Source: Siderastrea siderea (lineage: Eukaryota > Cnidaria > Anthozoa > Scleractinia > Rhizangiidae). Taken from it: 64,000 nt of DNA. Below, one piece after another: positions 24,645-33,534 of this stretch. Position 1 is the first letter of the stretch; every line of letters starts with the position of its first letter. Below the pieces are notes generated by a model. That model did no database searches and had not been told where the DNA came from. It saw only the letters and a program-made list of their open reading frames with translations. The position numbers and the translations under genes are program-made. The stretch spans positions 11,324,883 to 11,388,882 of the forward strand of contig OZ034979.1 of the NCBI GenBank assembly GCA_964030785.1, in the 5' to 3' direction.

Positions 24645-27600
24645 GTGACGTAGTCCAAGGAATCATTGTCCAAGAAACGGTGGAAGGCATGAGGATCATC
24701 AAAGGCTTGAATTTGCGTCTTGTTGAGGCGTTGTCCAAACTTGCCCCACATGGAGTTCAACATGAGCTTAGCTAGGGTACGCAGGCCCGGGTTGTATTCG
24801 ATCTTGTGGTACTCCAACTGGATGCCTTCATGCAGGAAGTACTGTTCGATGTAACGTTGCTTTTCTTCTTCTGTCATGTCGTCCTTAGGCCACCCACTAG
24901 CTTCTTGTTTGATTTTCAACCAGGTGTTGACATAATCGGCGAAGAGGCCCTCACAGGTCTCGTCAAAATGCCAGACTTCGTAGATGTATTGGACTTGGTA
25001 CCCCAATTGAACGGCTTTATACAGTTCTGGGGTACACCAGGTACTTGTGAGGGCGCGTTGTTCGTCGGTGTGAGGGCAATGATAGGATCTGTCCAAAAGA
25101 GGTTTGTCCATTTCTTCTTCCACACAACGGGCACAGAGTGGAAAGAGCAGTTTGTTGTCATGACGGTAAGGCAGCACGGGATGGTACAATTCACGGGGAG
25201 GCAGGATTTTGCATTGGATGAGGCCAAAGTACTGGTGTATGTCAGTGTGACCCGGTTGATAATAGATGGTGGGATGTCCTTTGGGGTAGGTGGACTTCTT
25301 GTTGACCCACGGGTACAAGGAGGTGACATCAATGTAGTGAATTTTTTGGCCAGGGGTAATATGATGGTAGAGTTTGATGGCATTGGTACCACCTCCACAG
25401 AAAGCCTCTCGAGGTTCAAGTGGTTGGATAAAGTCGAGTTCCCGGACGAAGGAGTCGATCTCTGGTTGGGTTTTTAGGAGGTGGTCCCATTGACATCCCC
25501 ACATTTGAATGACGTTGTACCCATGTTTGGTAAGCTTTTGGACTTTGTCTTGGGTGACGTCATAGAGGTCCTGCATGGTTCGATCATAGTTGCGGGGATG
25601 TTTTTCGTAGCGATGGGGATAACAGGTAGGGCATCCGTGGGTGAAACAGCCTTGAAATTCGTAGACGGTGTGGGTGTCGGGGCAGTAACCATCCACATAG
25701 ATCTGGGTCCCGGGGATCTTATACTCGCCTTCATTTCGGACATGTTGGATGTATTGGTGATGATGAGGCTCTGGATTGGCAGTGGTCAGTAGATCGTCGA
25801 GGCTGAGATCTTTGAGGGCGCGTTGACGTAGTTGGTGATCGCACCAGGTTAACCATTGAAGGGCTGGGATGGACTGGTTGATGTTATTTCTCCATCCCTT
25901 ATGACCGGCGGGTTCGCTGGCAATACTGTTGGGGATCATTCGGTTCATGCGTAAATCTCGATTACAGGCGGAGGCAATGGTGACGTGATCGAAGGGATTG
26001 AAGCCTGTTAAGTCTTCAAACATGCGTTTGAAAGTCAGACATCCTTGTTTGAGGAGTCGTACATCGGAGCTGCAATAGGCCAACAACTCTTGTTGGAAAT
26101 GAAACACCACACCCTGGTCGCGTTGTTCTTGATGCCAGGTTTCAAAGGCTTGTCTTCCTTCGAGTGACATGCTCTCAGGCATGTAGTAATCGCGTGAGGG
26201 GAGGATGCCCACGTAGTGTTGATGCTTAGGTACGTTGAACTTGTGGGGGAAATACCCTTTGCAGAGTTCTGTCAAACCAAAGGTTTTGGGAAACGCGGAG
26301 AGGGGCATCTGGAAGAAACTCATGGAATCAATGAACCGGATGTGGTCATGTTTGATCTCTAAGAGTTTACACCCGTTGCGGAGTTGTTGGACGATGCGGT
26401 TGTCCCCATAGTATTCTTGGATGATAAAGTACCCATCGTACCCTTGAAAATTATGAGCGATGACATTGACTTGACGGGTATCGTTGAGGGTCAAGGTATC
26501 CAACCATTCCAGAAAGTCACGGATACAAGTGGGACCTGGGAAAGGCTTGGGTTCATCCTTGTCTTCGGTTTCGGCCACGACGAGATTGGCAATGTGTTTT
26601 CCCTGGGGTTGCATGGCTTCGATATCAAAGAAGACGTGTAAGGGAGGCAGGTCTTGCTCGTCCTCGTCCTCGGAGGCAGGGGGTTCCGCGGCGGCACCTC
26701 GTTTGGCGCGAGGACCTTTTTGACGGGTCCTCTTTCTCTTCTTTTGGTCTTGAGGTTTGGGGGCTTTTTGTATAAAACAACGGTGTTTGTCGGCGTGGAC
26801 GTACTGATGACAAGACGGGCAATCCACGTGGAAACAATGGTGACGTTGAATGCGGGACAAGCCCACATTTTGTTGATAACAGTCAGGGCATCGGTATCGT
26901 TGAGAGCACACGGAGGCCTGGAGGTCCGTGGCGGGTTTGCCCGCGTGGGTCTTGCTGGAATGGGCTTCCAAACACGCGGGTCCGAAAAAGTCCCGATGAC
27001 ACGACTTGCAACGTTGAGTGGCTTTCAGGTGTCGGGGGTAAGCATGTTGAAAGTCTGGACAATCTTTCTGTCGACAGGCTCCACACAACTTGGTTTTGGT
27101 GCATCGATGCATCCCCTCGGTGTTGTAGGGTTTCCAACAATCCGCACAGACATAACTGGACCCGAAAAATCCCGGCAATTTGGTGATGACATCATAATGG
27201 TCTTGGTTGTGCAACAGGATCAGTTGTTTGTCAGAAAGGGGTCCAAACGTCGTGATGTGGAATGATCGCTGTGCATCCACCAGGATGATCTGGTAACCGG
27301 TGAGGGACGGAGCTTGACTGAATTGGGTCAAGGCATCATAGCTGCAAGGACCCAAGGGTACCTGGGCTTCATTCTGGAGGTCCCAAGCGAGACGTCTCTG
27401 CAGCGGACCGTACCCCTGGCGAATGGATGCCAATTTCGGGTGCTGGTCCACGCGAGCTTTGGCGACCACGAGGGCTCTGGCACAGCAGAGTTCGTCATCG
27501 TTGGTGATTGTTATTACCGACCGTTTGTTGGTTGTCAACATGGTCATGGTGGGATGCCCTGGTTTCCCACGACGGGGTCTGCCGGTACCTTGAGGAGCAT

Positions 27601-28204
27601 GATGAACTTGAGTGATGGAGACTTGAAAGGAGTCATCCATTTCAAATTGTTCGTTGCTGTTGAGGGCTTGGGCTAAACGTTGGAACAGAGCTTCCACACG
27701 TTCTGTGTCTCGACGCCATTCACCTGCACGTAATCCCCACCCCTGAAAATTATTGTGCAGGCGATCGGATGCTATTGTAAAGTAGAGGCGATCTTGATCG
27801 TGGAGGTCGGGGGTGGTGGTTAACACTTGATCGACGGCTCGACGTAATCCATCTTGGAGAGCTTGGGTTATATTTTGACCTGGAATGAAGTTCCCCCTTT
27901 GACGTAACTGGGTCTTGAAATGACGTTCTTGTACCCCCATGCGATCACTCTTCCGATTCACAAAAGGTTCGAGTTCAAAGTCGAAGGCACCCTCTTGATT
28001 GGTATCCAATCCTGCACCACTTTGTTGAAGGAGTTGGGTTTGAAACGCATGTTGCCGTTCCAAATGATCCATCAAATCATGATAGTCTTGATCATCATCG
28101 TCATCCAGGAGTTCGGGGCAGCTCAAATCATCCTCGTCACTCATGTTTTCGGTGCAAATCAAAGATCCCCCACAGGAATGTGTGTCGTATTTGTCAGAGG
28201 ACAT
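24635..28204 (-). pseudogene. POLB: protein-primed family-B DNA polymerase, N-terminal 1189 residues
   Basis: Replicates the linear element by protein priming (family knowledge). Domains in order: an acidic N-terminus; a region rich in Cys/His pairs at about 352-476; exonuclease motifs I (FFDIEAM, ~525-531), II (AHNFQGYDGYF, ~583-593) and III (YCSSD, ~710-714); an inserted endonuclease-like segment with VYEFQGCFTHGCPTC (~847-861) and MWGCQWDHL (~901-909); motif A DVTSLYP (~959-965); motif B KLMLNSMWGKFG (~1146-1157). The frame stops before motif C, which continues in the next frame at 24042-24644. The ATG at 28204 is preceded by a TATA box 41 bp upstream. The length otherwise matches Polinton polymerases. 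Confidence 0.96.
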
Positions 28205-28235
28205 GATCAGATGAACTCACTGGAGATCGGGGCTC

Positions 28236-28245
28236 TTTTTTTATA
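28236..28245 (-). promoter_or_regulatory. TATA box of the polymerase gene
   Basis: Minus-strand TATAAAAAAA about 41 bp before the polymerase ATG at 28204. Confidence 0.75.
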
Positions 28246-28250
28246 GAGAT

Positions 28251-28428
28251 CCACGCAAAGTATTGTGGTCTCTCTAAGGGGGGTTCCACGCGAAGCATGC
28301 TGGGCTAACTAGGGGAGGATCCACGCAAAGTATTGTGGTTTCTCTAGGGGAGGACCCATCCACGGAAAGCATGTTGGGGTATCTAGGGGAGGATGACCAA
28401 ACAGAGCACGGGATACCTAGGGGAGGGG
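28251..28428. repeat. 35-bp iterons in the divergent early-type promoter region
   Basis: Four and a half units starting at 28251, 28286, 28321, 28360 and about 28394. Two alternating forms are seen: CCACGCAAAGTATTGTGG and CCACGCGAAGCATGCTGGG, each followed by (T)CTAGGGGAGGA. The first form is itself near-palindromic (CCAC...GTGG). They lie between the divergent polymerase and regulator genes, next to a (GA)n run at 28439-28456. A related block occurs at 43935-44020. Likely regulator-binding or replication sites (inference). Confidence 0.75.
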
Positions 28429-28559
28429 AAGGAGCCAATGAGAGAGAGAGAGAGAGAGGGTCCAGGGGTGCCCTAGGGAGGGGTGGGACGGGGTGGGGGG
28501 ACCCCCCTCCCCCCTCTCTAGTTAGGACCCCTGGTGCATCACGGGAACGAATGAGAGAC

Positions 28560-28567
28560 TATAAAAC
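28560..28567 (+). promoter_or_regulatory. TATA box of the putative regulator
   Basis: TATAAAAC 38 bp before the ATG at 28598. Confidence 0.75.
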
Positions 28568-28597
28568 AGATCGCCCCTCGAGGTCAGTCATCTCAAA

Positions 28598-29038
28598 ATG
28601 GACTCTAGTGTAGACGACCTGTTGAACAAGTTCGAGAAGTTTGAAGTCGATACGATTTTAGATGAGGTTAAGGAGTGGGTGTACGATGACCGAGACATCC
28701 GAGAGTTTGGGGAAGCGCTGCTTGAGGAAAGGAGGAAAAGGAGGCAGCTCGCCCAAGCAGCCCAAGCAGCACGCCACACCTACGTGCAACAGCACTGGAA
28801 CCCGGGCTGCTACCCACAAATCACCACCGCGTGGTACATCCGGGGCCTCGACTTCTGCTGGACCAACTGGCACCACCAGTTCAAGAGGCCCCGGACACCC
28901 CCACCAGCGCCTCATGGGTGGCCCCGGACATCCCCACCAGCACCGCCCCCCTCGCCCGAGGTCCAACGAAAGAGAGGTCCGCCGCAGTCACCGTCGCAGA
29001 CCCCCAGTGAATTACAAAGAAAACAACGACGACAATGA
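28598..29038 (+). CDS. putative early regulator, first frame (146 aa)
   Basis: Not recognised as a family. The ATG is the first after the TATA box at 28560, which makes this the likely translation start. Residues 1-65 look like a genuine charged helical region (DDLLNKFEKFEVDTILDEVKEW; EERRKRRQLAQAAQAA). Then comes a Trp-rich patch, and from about residue 95 a proline-rich low-complexity tail that runs into a stop at 29038. The next frame (28662-29813) overlaps it and supplies a long plausible C-terminus. The intended product may therefore join the two by splicing or a frameshift in the proline-rich segment, roughly 28900-29020. No clear GT-AG intron was identified. Confidence 0.6.
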   Translation: MDSSVDDLLNKFEKFEVDTILDEVKEWVYDDRDIREFGEALLEERRKRRQLAQAAQAARHTYVQQHWNPGCYPQITTAWYIRGLDFCWTNWHHQFKRPRTPPPAPHGWPRTSPPAPPPSPEVQRKRGPPQSPSQTPSELQRKQRRQ

Positions 29039-29813
29039 TGACCTTAACGATGACCTTAACGACAGCGACTCAAACGACAATGACCTTAACGACAGCGACT
29101 CAAACGACGATGACATCCTGGCAGAATTAGCAGAGCTCAGGGCGAAACAAGAGCGACGACGGGCGCAGCAAAAGGCTAGCAGAGCCAGGCGCAAGGCCAG
29201 AAAGGCAAAAGGTAGTGAGACCCCCCTGGTAAGCGTTGAGGACGACGTTTACAAGGAAGTGGCCAAGCTCCGTGCCAAAGAAGCCCGACGACGGGCGCAG
29301 CGACGGGCTGAGAGTGATAGGTACCGGGCCAGACACCGCGACCGAATAGCAGCCTACCAGAAACAGTACTATGCCCTGAATGTAGAACGACTCCGGGCCT
29401 ATAAAAGAGAATACTACCGTTCGAAAGCAGGTCAGCAGTGGCAGCAACAATACATAGTGAGAAAGCGTGAGGCCGCTGCCCTCACAAGGGCCATGGTTCA
29501 AAAGAGAACGGAGGAGAAACGCCAAGCCTTAGGGCCACTAAAACTAACGGTCACGTTGGAGGATTTTATGTCGGACTTTTGCAATACCCTGTCGCCCAGC
29601 CCTGAGGATGCCATGGATCAATCTAGTACCATAATGGACATGGATTCAGAGGTCCTTCATCCCCTGGATCATTCTGTATGGGACGATGGGAAAGGATTTT
29701 TAGACAATTTACTGGATGACTTGTCGTCGTCATTGGACGAGTCTTTGTTTGACTTTTTAAATGACATGATGGAGGAGGATCCTTCATTTGATTTGGATGA
29801 CTTTGTCAGTTAA
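28662..29813 (+). CDS. putative early regulator, second frame with basic coiled region and acidic tail
   Basis: From about residue 115 (near 29000) this frame looks truly coding. It has an acidic tandem repeat (DDLND/SDSND units, 29037-29112), two similar KRRAQ-type Arg/Ala helices (AELRAKQERRRAQ and AKLRAKEARRRAQ), a Tyr/Arg-rich helix (RHRDRIAAYQKQYY, ERLRAYKREYY), then a strongly acidic, hydrophobic-patterned C-terminus (LLDDLSSSLDES, FDLDDFVS) that resembles a transcription-activation domain. The first ~110 residues are probably only a shadow of the upstream frame. A basic DNA-binding region plus acidic tail suggests a transcription regulator; this is inference from composition only. Confidence 0.55.
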   Translation: MRLRSGCTMTETSESLGKRCLRKGGKGGSSPKQPKQHATPTCNSTGTRAATHKSPPRGTSGASTSAGPTGTTSSRGPGHPHQRLMGGPGHPHQHRPPRPRSNEREVRRSHRRRPPVNYKENNDDNDDLNDDLNDSDSNDNDLNDSDSNDDDILAELAELRAKQERRRAQQKASRARRKARKAKGSETPLVSVEDDVYKEVAKLRAKEARRRAQRRAESDRYRARHRDRIAAYQKQYYALNVERLRAYKREYYRSKAGQQWQQQYIVRKREAAALTRAMVQKRTEEKRQALGPLKLTVTLEDFMSDFCNTLSPSPEDAMDQSSTIMDMDSEVLHPLDHSVWDDGKGFLDNLLDDLSSSLDESLFDFLNDMMEEDPSFDLDDFVS

Positions 29814-30114
29814 ACCCTCCTCGTCTTTGTATTTTTGGCAGAATCGTCTCAGTATTTTGGAAGAACATCCGTCTCAGTATTTGGCATAACATTCGTATTA
29901 GTATTTGTGACAGAACAATGAACTTGACAACTCATCAATCAAAATGACACAAGTGACATTGTTTTTTTATTTTATCAGGATTAATGTTGTCTACACCACA
30001 ATGGGTTTTGTCTCGCCAATCCTGCTTGAGACTCAACACGAACTACAGAAGACTACCGAACTGCAGAATAACAATGTGACATTTTCATTTTTGACTCAAC
30101 ATGTGATTAAATGT
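29814..30114. other. convergent spacer between regulator and virion block
   Basis: AT-rich, with short repeats (CGTCTCAGTATTT / CGTATTAGTATTTG). Plus- and minus-strand transcripts converge here. The frame 29944-30126 has no domain and I treat it as non-coding. Confidence 0.5.
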
Positions 30115-30471
30115 TTACAATTTTAAACGTTTCTTGGCTTGCATAATTTTCTTGACCACCCGTTCCGTCTTGTTTTTCTTGCCGGGTAATCGATCAATGG
30201 CTTGGATCATCTTGGTATCGGCTTTCCATTTATCTTGCAAATTCTTAGCACGGCTGTAATCAATGTCGTGTTGCTTAGCAATCTGGTCCAAGCGATTGAT
30301 GCCGGGATCCCCCCGTTTCAGACGTTTAGCCAAATGGGTGCCAGGGCCCATGTACTGATAACCAGGCCAATGAAATTCTTTGCCGGTTTTCGCAATCCAT
30401 TTTTGCACATCCAAGGCTCCTCCTCGTTGGGGGCGTTTCCGTTTGATACCCCTTTTTCTCTTGGTGGGCAT
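30115..30471 (-). CDS. phospholipase A2-domain virion protein (parvovirus VP1 type)
   Basis: 118 residues. A basic N-terminus (KRKRGIKRKRPQRGG) precedes a compact PLA2 domain: Ca-binding loop YMGPGT at about 40-45 and catalytic helix DQIAKQHDIDY at about 62-72 with the His-Asp pair. This is the arrangement of parvoviral VP1 phospholipases, which breach endosomal membranes during entry. The gene sits at the promoter-distal end of the virion block, just after the 210-aa protein, and probably contributes a capsid-borne membrane-lytic enzyme. The basic head could bind DNA or act as a nuclear-localisation signal. All key motif residues are present. Confidence 0.85.
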   Translation of the reverse strand: MPTKRKRGIKRKRPQRGGALDVQKWIAKTGKEFHWPGYQYMGPGTHLAKRLKRGDPGINRLDQIAKQHDIDYSRAKNLQDKWKADTKMIQAIDRLPGKKNKTERVVKKIMQAKKRLKL

Positions 30472-30474
30472 GTT

Positions 30475-31107
30475 TTAGTCACTGTCGTAATCCAATCGAC
30501 GTCGTAACTTTTTGCCACGAGCCCAATCTTCCCAACCGGGTAAAGGTTTCAATCGTTCCACTTCACGAGCGGGTCCTTTGCCTTTGCGACTCTCGGCTAA
30601 CTTTTTTTCCAAGGTCTTGCGCTGTTCTCGAATGGCTTCTAAACGCGACCGGGTATCCCCTCGACTGGTGGATGGGCTCCCTTTCTTGACAATCTTACTG
30701 GTAGTGGCTGCTCCTTTGCCTTTCTTGGTTGCAGGGGTAATGGGTGGTTTGGGAGTCGACGGGCTGCCTTTTATCATGCGCTTCAACCATTGTTCCACAG
30801 GTCCCGTCACCAAATCCCCGGCCTCTTCTTCTTCGCCTGGTGGACCACCCGGGGCACCCGGGGCACCAACCCCCACCCCGCCAGGAAATTGACGAATGCG
30901 TTTGGTTAACTTGATTAATTCTTGACTCAACGGTTTGGTTTGAGCATTAACCAGGGCTGGGGGTAATTGAGGGTTGGCTAACAAGACATGTTTTTTGGCG
31001 GCGAGCGTTGCGGCTTTGTTCAACAAGGCATTTTCGGTGAGTTCTCCTTTGTAATATTGAATGAGTTGTTCCAAGTCCTTTTGGGGAATCATGTACACCT
31101 CGTCCAT
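30475..31107 (-). CDS. virion-block protein of unknown function (210 aa)
   Basis: Starts MDEVYMIPQKDLEQLIQYY, a helical N-terminal segment that I recall from other Polinton predictions, then LLNKAATLAAKKHVLL, a Gly/Pro hinge (GVGVGAPGAPGGPPG) with acidic run EEEEAG, a basic Ser/Thr/Pro-Lys region, and a C-terminal coiled helix (RLEAIREQRKTLEKKLAESRKGKG). It lies 3 bases upstream of the PLA2 gene. Probably a structural or core-associated protein; no enzymatic motif is visible. Confidence 0.75.
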   Translation of the reverse strand: MDEVYMIPQKDLEQLIQYYKGELTENALLNKAATLAAKKHVLLANPQLPPALVNAQTKPLSQELIKLTKRIRQFPGGVGVGAPGAPGGPPGEEEEAGDLVTGPVEQWLKRMIKGSPSTPKPPITPATKKGKGAATTSKIVKKGSPSTSRGDTRSRLEAIREQRKTLEKKLAESRKGKGPAREVERLKPLPGWEDWARGKKLRRRLDYDSD

Positions 31108-31319
31108 GGTCGTTGACTACAGTCGGGGCAAAGTTCCCCGTCTACCTGGTCACGGCAACTCTTACAAAGACGGGCCCTCAAGATGTGTTGGTACTCTCGA
31201 TACAACAGGTGATATTTATGCTTCCAATAATGACACTCGTCTTTCCACTTGTCGGTGGCCCGATTGGCCTCTTGTAATAGAGTCATCCACGTGGCAAGGG
31301 TTAACGAACACATTGACAT
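31089..31319 (-). CDS. small CxxC zinc-binding protein (76 aa)
   Basis: The open frame extends upstream to 31373 but begins there with GTG, so I take the first ATG (MSMCSLTL) at 31319. It has a Trp/Tyr-rich helix (WKDECHYWKHKYHLLYREYQHIL) followed by a four-Cys module, C-x2-C-x8-C-x2-C (CKSCRDQVDGELCPDC), likely binding one zinc. The 3' end overlaps the start of the 210-aa gene by about 19 bases, and the 5' end overlaps the tail of the 108-aa gene. Unknown role within the virion block. Confidence 0.6.
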   Translation of the reverse strand: MSMCSLTLATWMTLLQEANRATDKWKDECHYWKHKYHLLYREYQHILRARLCKSCRDQVDGELCPDCSQRPWTRCT

Positions 31320-31627
31320 AACACCTCGTGAAGTCCTTGAAACAATCCGCTTCCTTTTTGTCGGACTAACCACTGACGACGTTTTTTGACGGAATGTCGA
31401 CGACGTCCCAAATCACGTAGTACCTTTTTATAGGGTTGAAGTTTAGCCAGCATGGGTGGGGTGACGGGAATCTTGTTTTTTAAGAAGTTCAAGACCAATT
31501 CACTCACAGCATTGATTTGATCGGCATTGGCATGTTGTAACAACTCTTGACGTTTGGAACCATTGGCTTCTTGTAACATGGACCGTAAAAACGGTAATTG
31601 ACGTCGAAGACGTTTCATACTGCCCAT
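31301..31627 (-). CDS. small basic helical protein (108 aa), Polinton-conserved type
   Basis: MKRLRRQLPFLRSMLQEA start, then RQELLQHANADQINAVSELVLNFL and a PVTPPMLAKLQPYKKVLRDLG segment, ending in a basic tail. From memory this layout (LPFLR, helix with NAVSE, P-x-TP, basic KRRQWL) recurs in animal Polintons and in stray host gene models. A TATA box lies at 31680-31687. Function unknown. Confidence 0.75.
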   Translation of the reverse strand: MGSMKRLRRQLPFLRSMLQEANGSKRQELLQHANADQINAVSELVLNFLKNKIPVTPPMLAKLQPYKKVLRDLGRRRHSVKKRRQWLVRQKGSGLFQGLHEVLCQCVR

Positions 31628-31968
31628 GGTCTTCGTCGGAAATTAGACACAGCACCTCCCACACCGAGGGCTCCCATTCTTTTATAGTCCTTACTCTTGC
31701 CCAGTTTGATGCCTAGTTTGGCAGCGCCTTTCAGTAAAGAAAGAATACCTCCACCTCGTTGTCGTCGGTAATGTTGTACATTATCGGTAATGCCTTTCAA
31801 GGCTTGACCCCCTAATTTGCCTAAAGCCAGTCCAAACCCAGGGGCGGGACCTGATAGAAACATACTCATGCCATGGGCAATTTTATCCACCAAACGGGGT
31901 TTGCGACGCATTAAAGCCCCTCCTCTTTGTTTCCTTTTTCGGCGGCGTCGTCGTCGTTGGACGGCCAT
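31615..31968 (-). CDS. basic core-like protein (117 aa)
   Basis: Begins with a run of basic residues (MAVQRRRRRRKRKQRGGAL), then a Gly-rich hydrophobic segment (LGLGKLGGQALKG-like) and a second RQRGG block before GGILSLLKGAAKLGIKLG. The RGG-then-hydrophobic pattern resembles adenovirus pX/mu-type DNA-condensing precursors, and the RGG sites may be protease cleavage sites for the element's protease (inference). TATA-like CATAAAAAG lies about 41 bp upstream. Confidence 0.65.
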   Translation of the reverse strand: MAVQRRRRRRKRKQRGGALMRRKPRLVDKIAHGMSMFLSGPAPGFGLALGKLGGQALKGITDNVQHYRRQRGGGILSLLKGAAKLGIKLGKSKDYKRMGALGVGGAVSNFRRRPWAV

Positions 31969-32573
31969 GGTTCTAAGAGTGTGGGACTAGGAGGGAGCGG
32001 CTTTTTATGGATCCAATACTCTTTGGGTCTCAAGGGACGAGGACATCCATCTACATAGCATAGGGCTTCCAAGGGTTGGTACACAAAATGACCATGGTAA
32101 TCTTGGAGACATCGTTTAGGTAACGGAGGGGTGAAATCCACAATGGTATCATCCAAGGTTTGCATCTTGATTAAAAATCGTTCCAGATCCTCCAAGGGAA
32201 TACCCCGCACATGGGTTTTCAATTCGGTCAAGGCTTTGGCATAGGTGGTAAACGCAAATCGACTCATGGTCACTTTAAATCGGTATTGTTTAAAATCATT
32301 CCATCCTTTGACCACGGTCCCCACCGCCGCCAAACAGGCTACCAACGTACTATTTTCCAAAAGGGGACCCGCAATCATACCGGCAGCCATCAGGAGTAAG
32401 GCCATGCCATTGAACAAGGCATTGATACACCTGTAATGATTCAACATTTTTCGATAACACCACCATTGTTGATGATAAAAGGCATACAAGGAATCCATGC
32501 GTTGTAATAATTCCGGGGGGAAGGGAAGACCATGCTGTTTCGATCCATTCAATAACGACACGACGGTTTTCAT
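31911..32573 (-). CDS. two-TM SLATT-like membrane protein (220 aa)
   Basis: A Trp/Tyr-rich amphipathic helix (YHQQWWCYRKMLNHYRCINALF) leads into two closely spaced transmembrane segments, about residues 51-69 and 76-90, followed by KGWNDFKQYRFKVTMSRFAFTTYAKALTEL, a long charged helix. Helix, hairpin of two TMs and a cytosolic helix with lysine after TM2 is the layout of SLATT domains, the pore-forming effectors of bacterial nucleotide-signal systems. A soluble C-terminal part (residues 130-220) with two Cys pairs follows. It sits among virion genes, so an alternative is a virion or host-membrane protein such as a viroporin. A TATA-like box is at 32625-32633. Confidence 0.7.
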   Translation of the reverse strand: MKTVVSLLNGSKQHGLPFPPELLQRMDSLYAFYHQQWWCYRKMLNHYRCINALFNGMALLLMAAGMIAGPLLENSTLVACLAAVGTVVKGWNDFKQYRFKVTMSRFAFTTYAKALTELKTHVRGIPLEDLERFLIKMQTLDDTIVDFTPPLPKRCLQDYHGHFVYQPLEALCYVDGCPRPLRPKEYWIHKKPLPPSPTLLEPWPSNDDDAAEKGNKEEGL

Positions 32574-32575
32574 CT

Positions 32576-33499
32576 TTACGGCGAAACACGGGACGACGAG
32601 GTTTGTACGCTCGGTGCTCCTCCTTGTTTATAACTGGTCACAATGCTATTGGTCATGGTGACATTAGCAATTTCACGTCCTTGGGCCAACTGTTCTTGAT
32701 CTTGTAACAGCATACGTAAACGTCGTTGTAAATCCGCTTGACGCAAGGTACGAGGCTGTCTGCCAGAACTCCCAGACGTCCAAGATCCTCGAGGGGTAGC
32801 TGGATTGGAGGCAGGTGTCAAAGGGGAAGTGGGGGTATTTCGTCGTCGTCCTCGTATTCGTCTCGGTCGTCGTCCACGACGACCCCCACCACCACCACCA
32901 CCACCACCACCACCACCACCACCACCTCCACCACCACCAGCACCACCAGCACCACCAGCACCAGCACCACCAGCACCTCCACCACCACCACCAGCACCAC
33001 CAGCACCACCACCACCAGCACCACGTCCACCACCACCACCACCACCACGTCCACCACCGCGTCCACCACCACCACGTCCACCACCACGTCCACCACGTCC
33101 ACCACCACGTCCATTACCATTACCCCCAGCACCCGCTGCTGTTCGAGCACCCGCTGCCAAAGGTACGCTAGGAGGACTCGCAGGGGTTCGAGCACCAGAA
33201 GACTCCGGGGTAGTGTGTATGCTACGGTAGGATTGACTTCCTGGACTTCCTACCCCAGCAGGGGAAGAGGCCTGGGCAGGGGGTGCACCATCTCTACCGG
33301 TAATGGGGAGAGCTTCCATAAACTGAAAGAGGGGCTCGGCTTCCATTTCCTCCATGGCGACGTCGAGAAGGCCTTGGTCTCCCGTGAAATACAAATCTTG
33401 CCAGGCGCTTGTGGACATTTGATTGCCGCTGGCCGCCCCCACCCCCGCAGGGGACACGGTATCGTACGATTGCGGAGGTTGACGGTCATCATCGGCCAT
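32576..33499 (-). CDS. glycine/arginine-rich protein with conserved C-terminal tail (307 aa)
   Basis: Three parts: an acidic N-terminus of about 80 residues (DLYFTGDQGLLDVAMEEMEAEPLFQFME); a Gly/Ala tract at about 120-205 encoded by a CCACCA/CCACCAGCA repeat at 32880-33115 and containing GRGG units; and a basic to helical C-terminus (RRGRRPRRIRGRRR; LQRRLRMLLQDQEQLAQG) ending with TNSIVTSYKQGG. I recall the last motif as NTITTTYKDGG-like in other Polintons. The tract length is probably polymorphic. The opposite-strand frames here are repeat shadows. TATA at 33535-33543. Confidence 0.7.
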   Translation of the reverse strand: MADDDRQPPQSYDTVSPAGVGAASGNQMSTSAWQDLYFTGDQGLLDVAMEEMEAEPLFQFMEALPITGRDGAPPAQASSPAGVGSPGSQSYRSIHTTPESSGARTPASPPSVPLAAGARTAAGAGGNGNGRGGGRGGRGGGRGGGGRGGGRGGGGGGGRGAGGGGAGGAGGGGGGAGGAGAGGAGGAGGGGGGGGGGGGGGGGGGGRRGRRPRRIRGRRRNTPTSPLTPASNPATPRGSWTSGSSGRQPRTLRQADLQRRLRMLLQDQEQLAQGREIANVTMTNSIVTSYKQGGAPSVQTSSSRVSP

Positions 33500-33534
33500 G
33501 GTTTGCTTTCTCTTTTTACCTGTTGAAATGGGCT

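Noticed and set aside
24806..25792. Long plus-strand frames opposite the polymerase
   Set aside because: They are antisense shadows of a strongly motif-supported gene.
29944..30126. 60-residue plus-strand frame in the convergent spacer
   Set aside because: No TATA box or domain; AT-rich 3' untranslated context.
32738..33526. Thr/Ser-, Pro- and His-rich frames on the plus strand opposite the Gly-rich gene
   Set aside because: They arise from the CCACCA repeat read in other frames; promoter and conserved tail support the minus-strand frame only.
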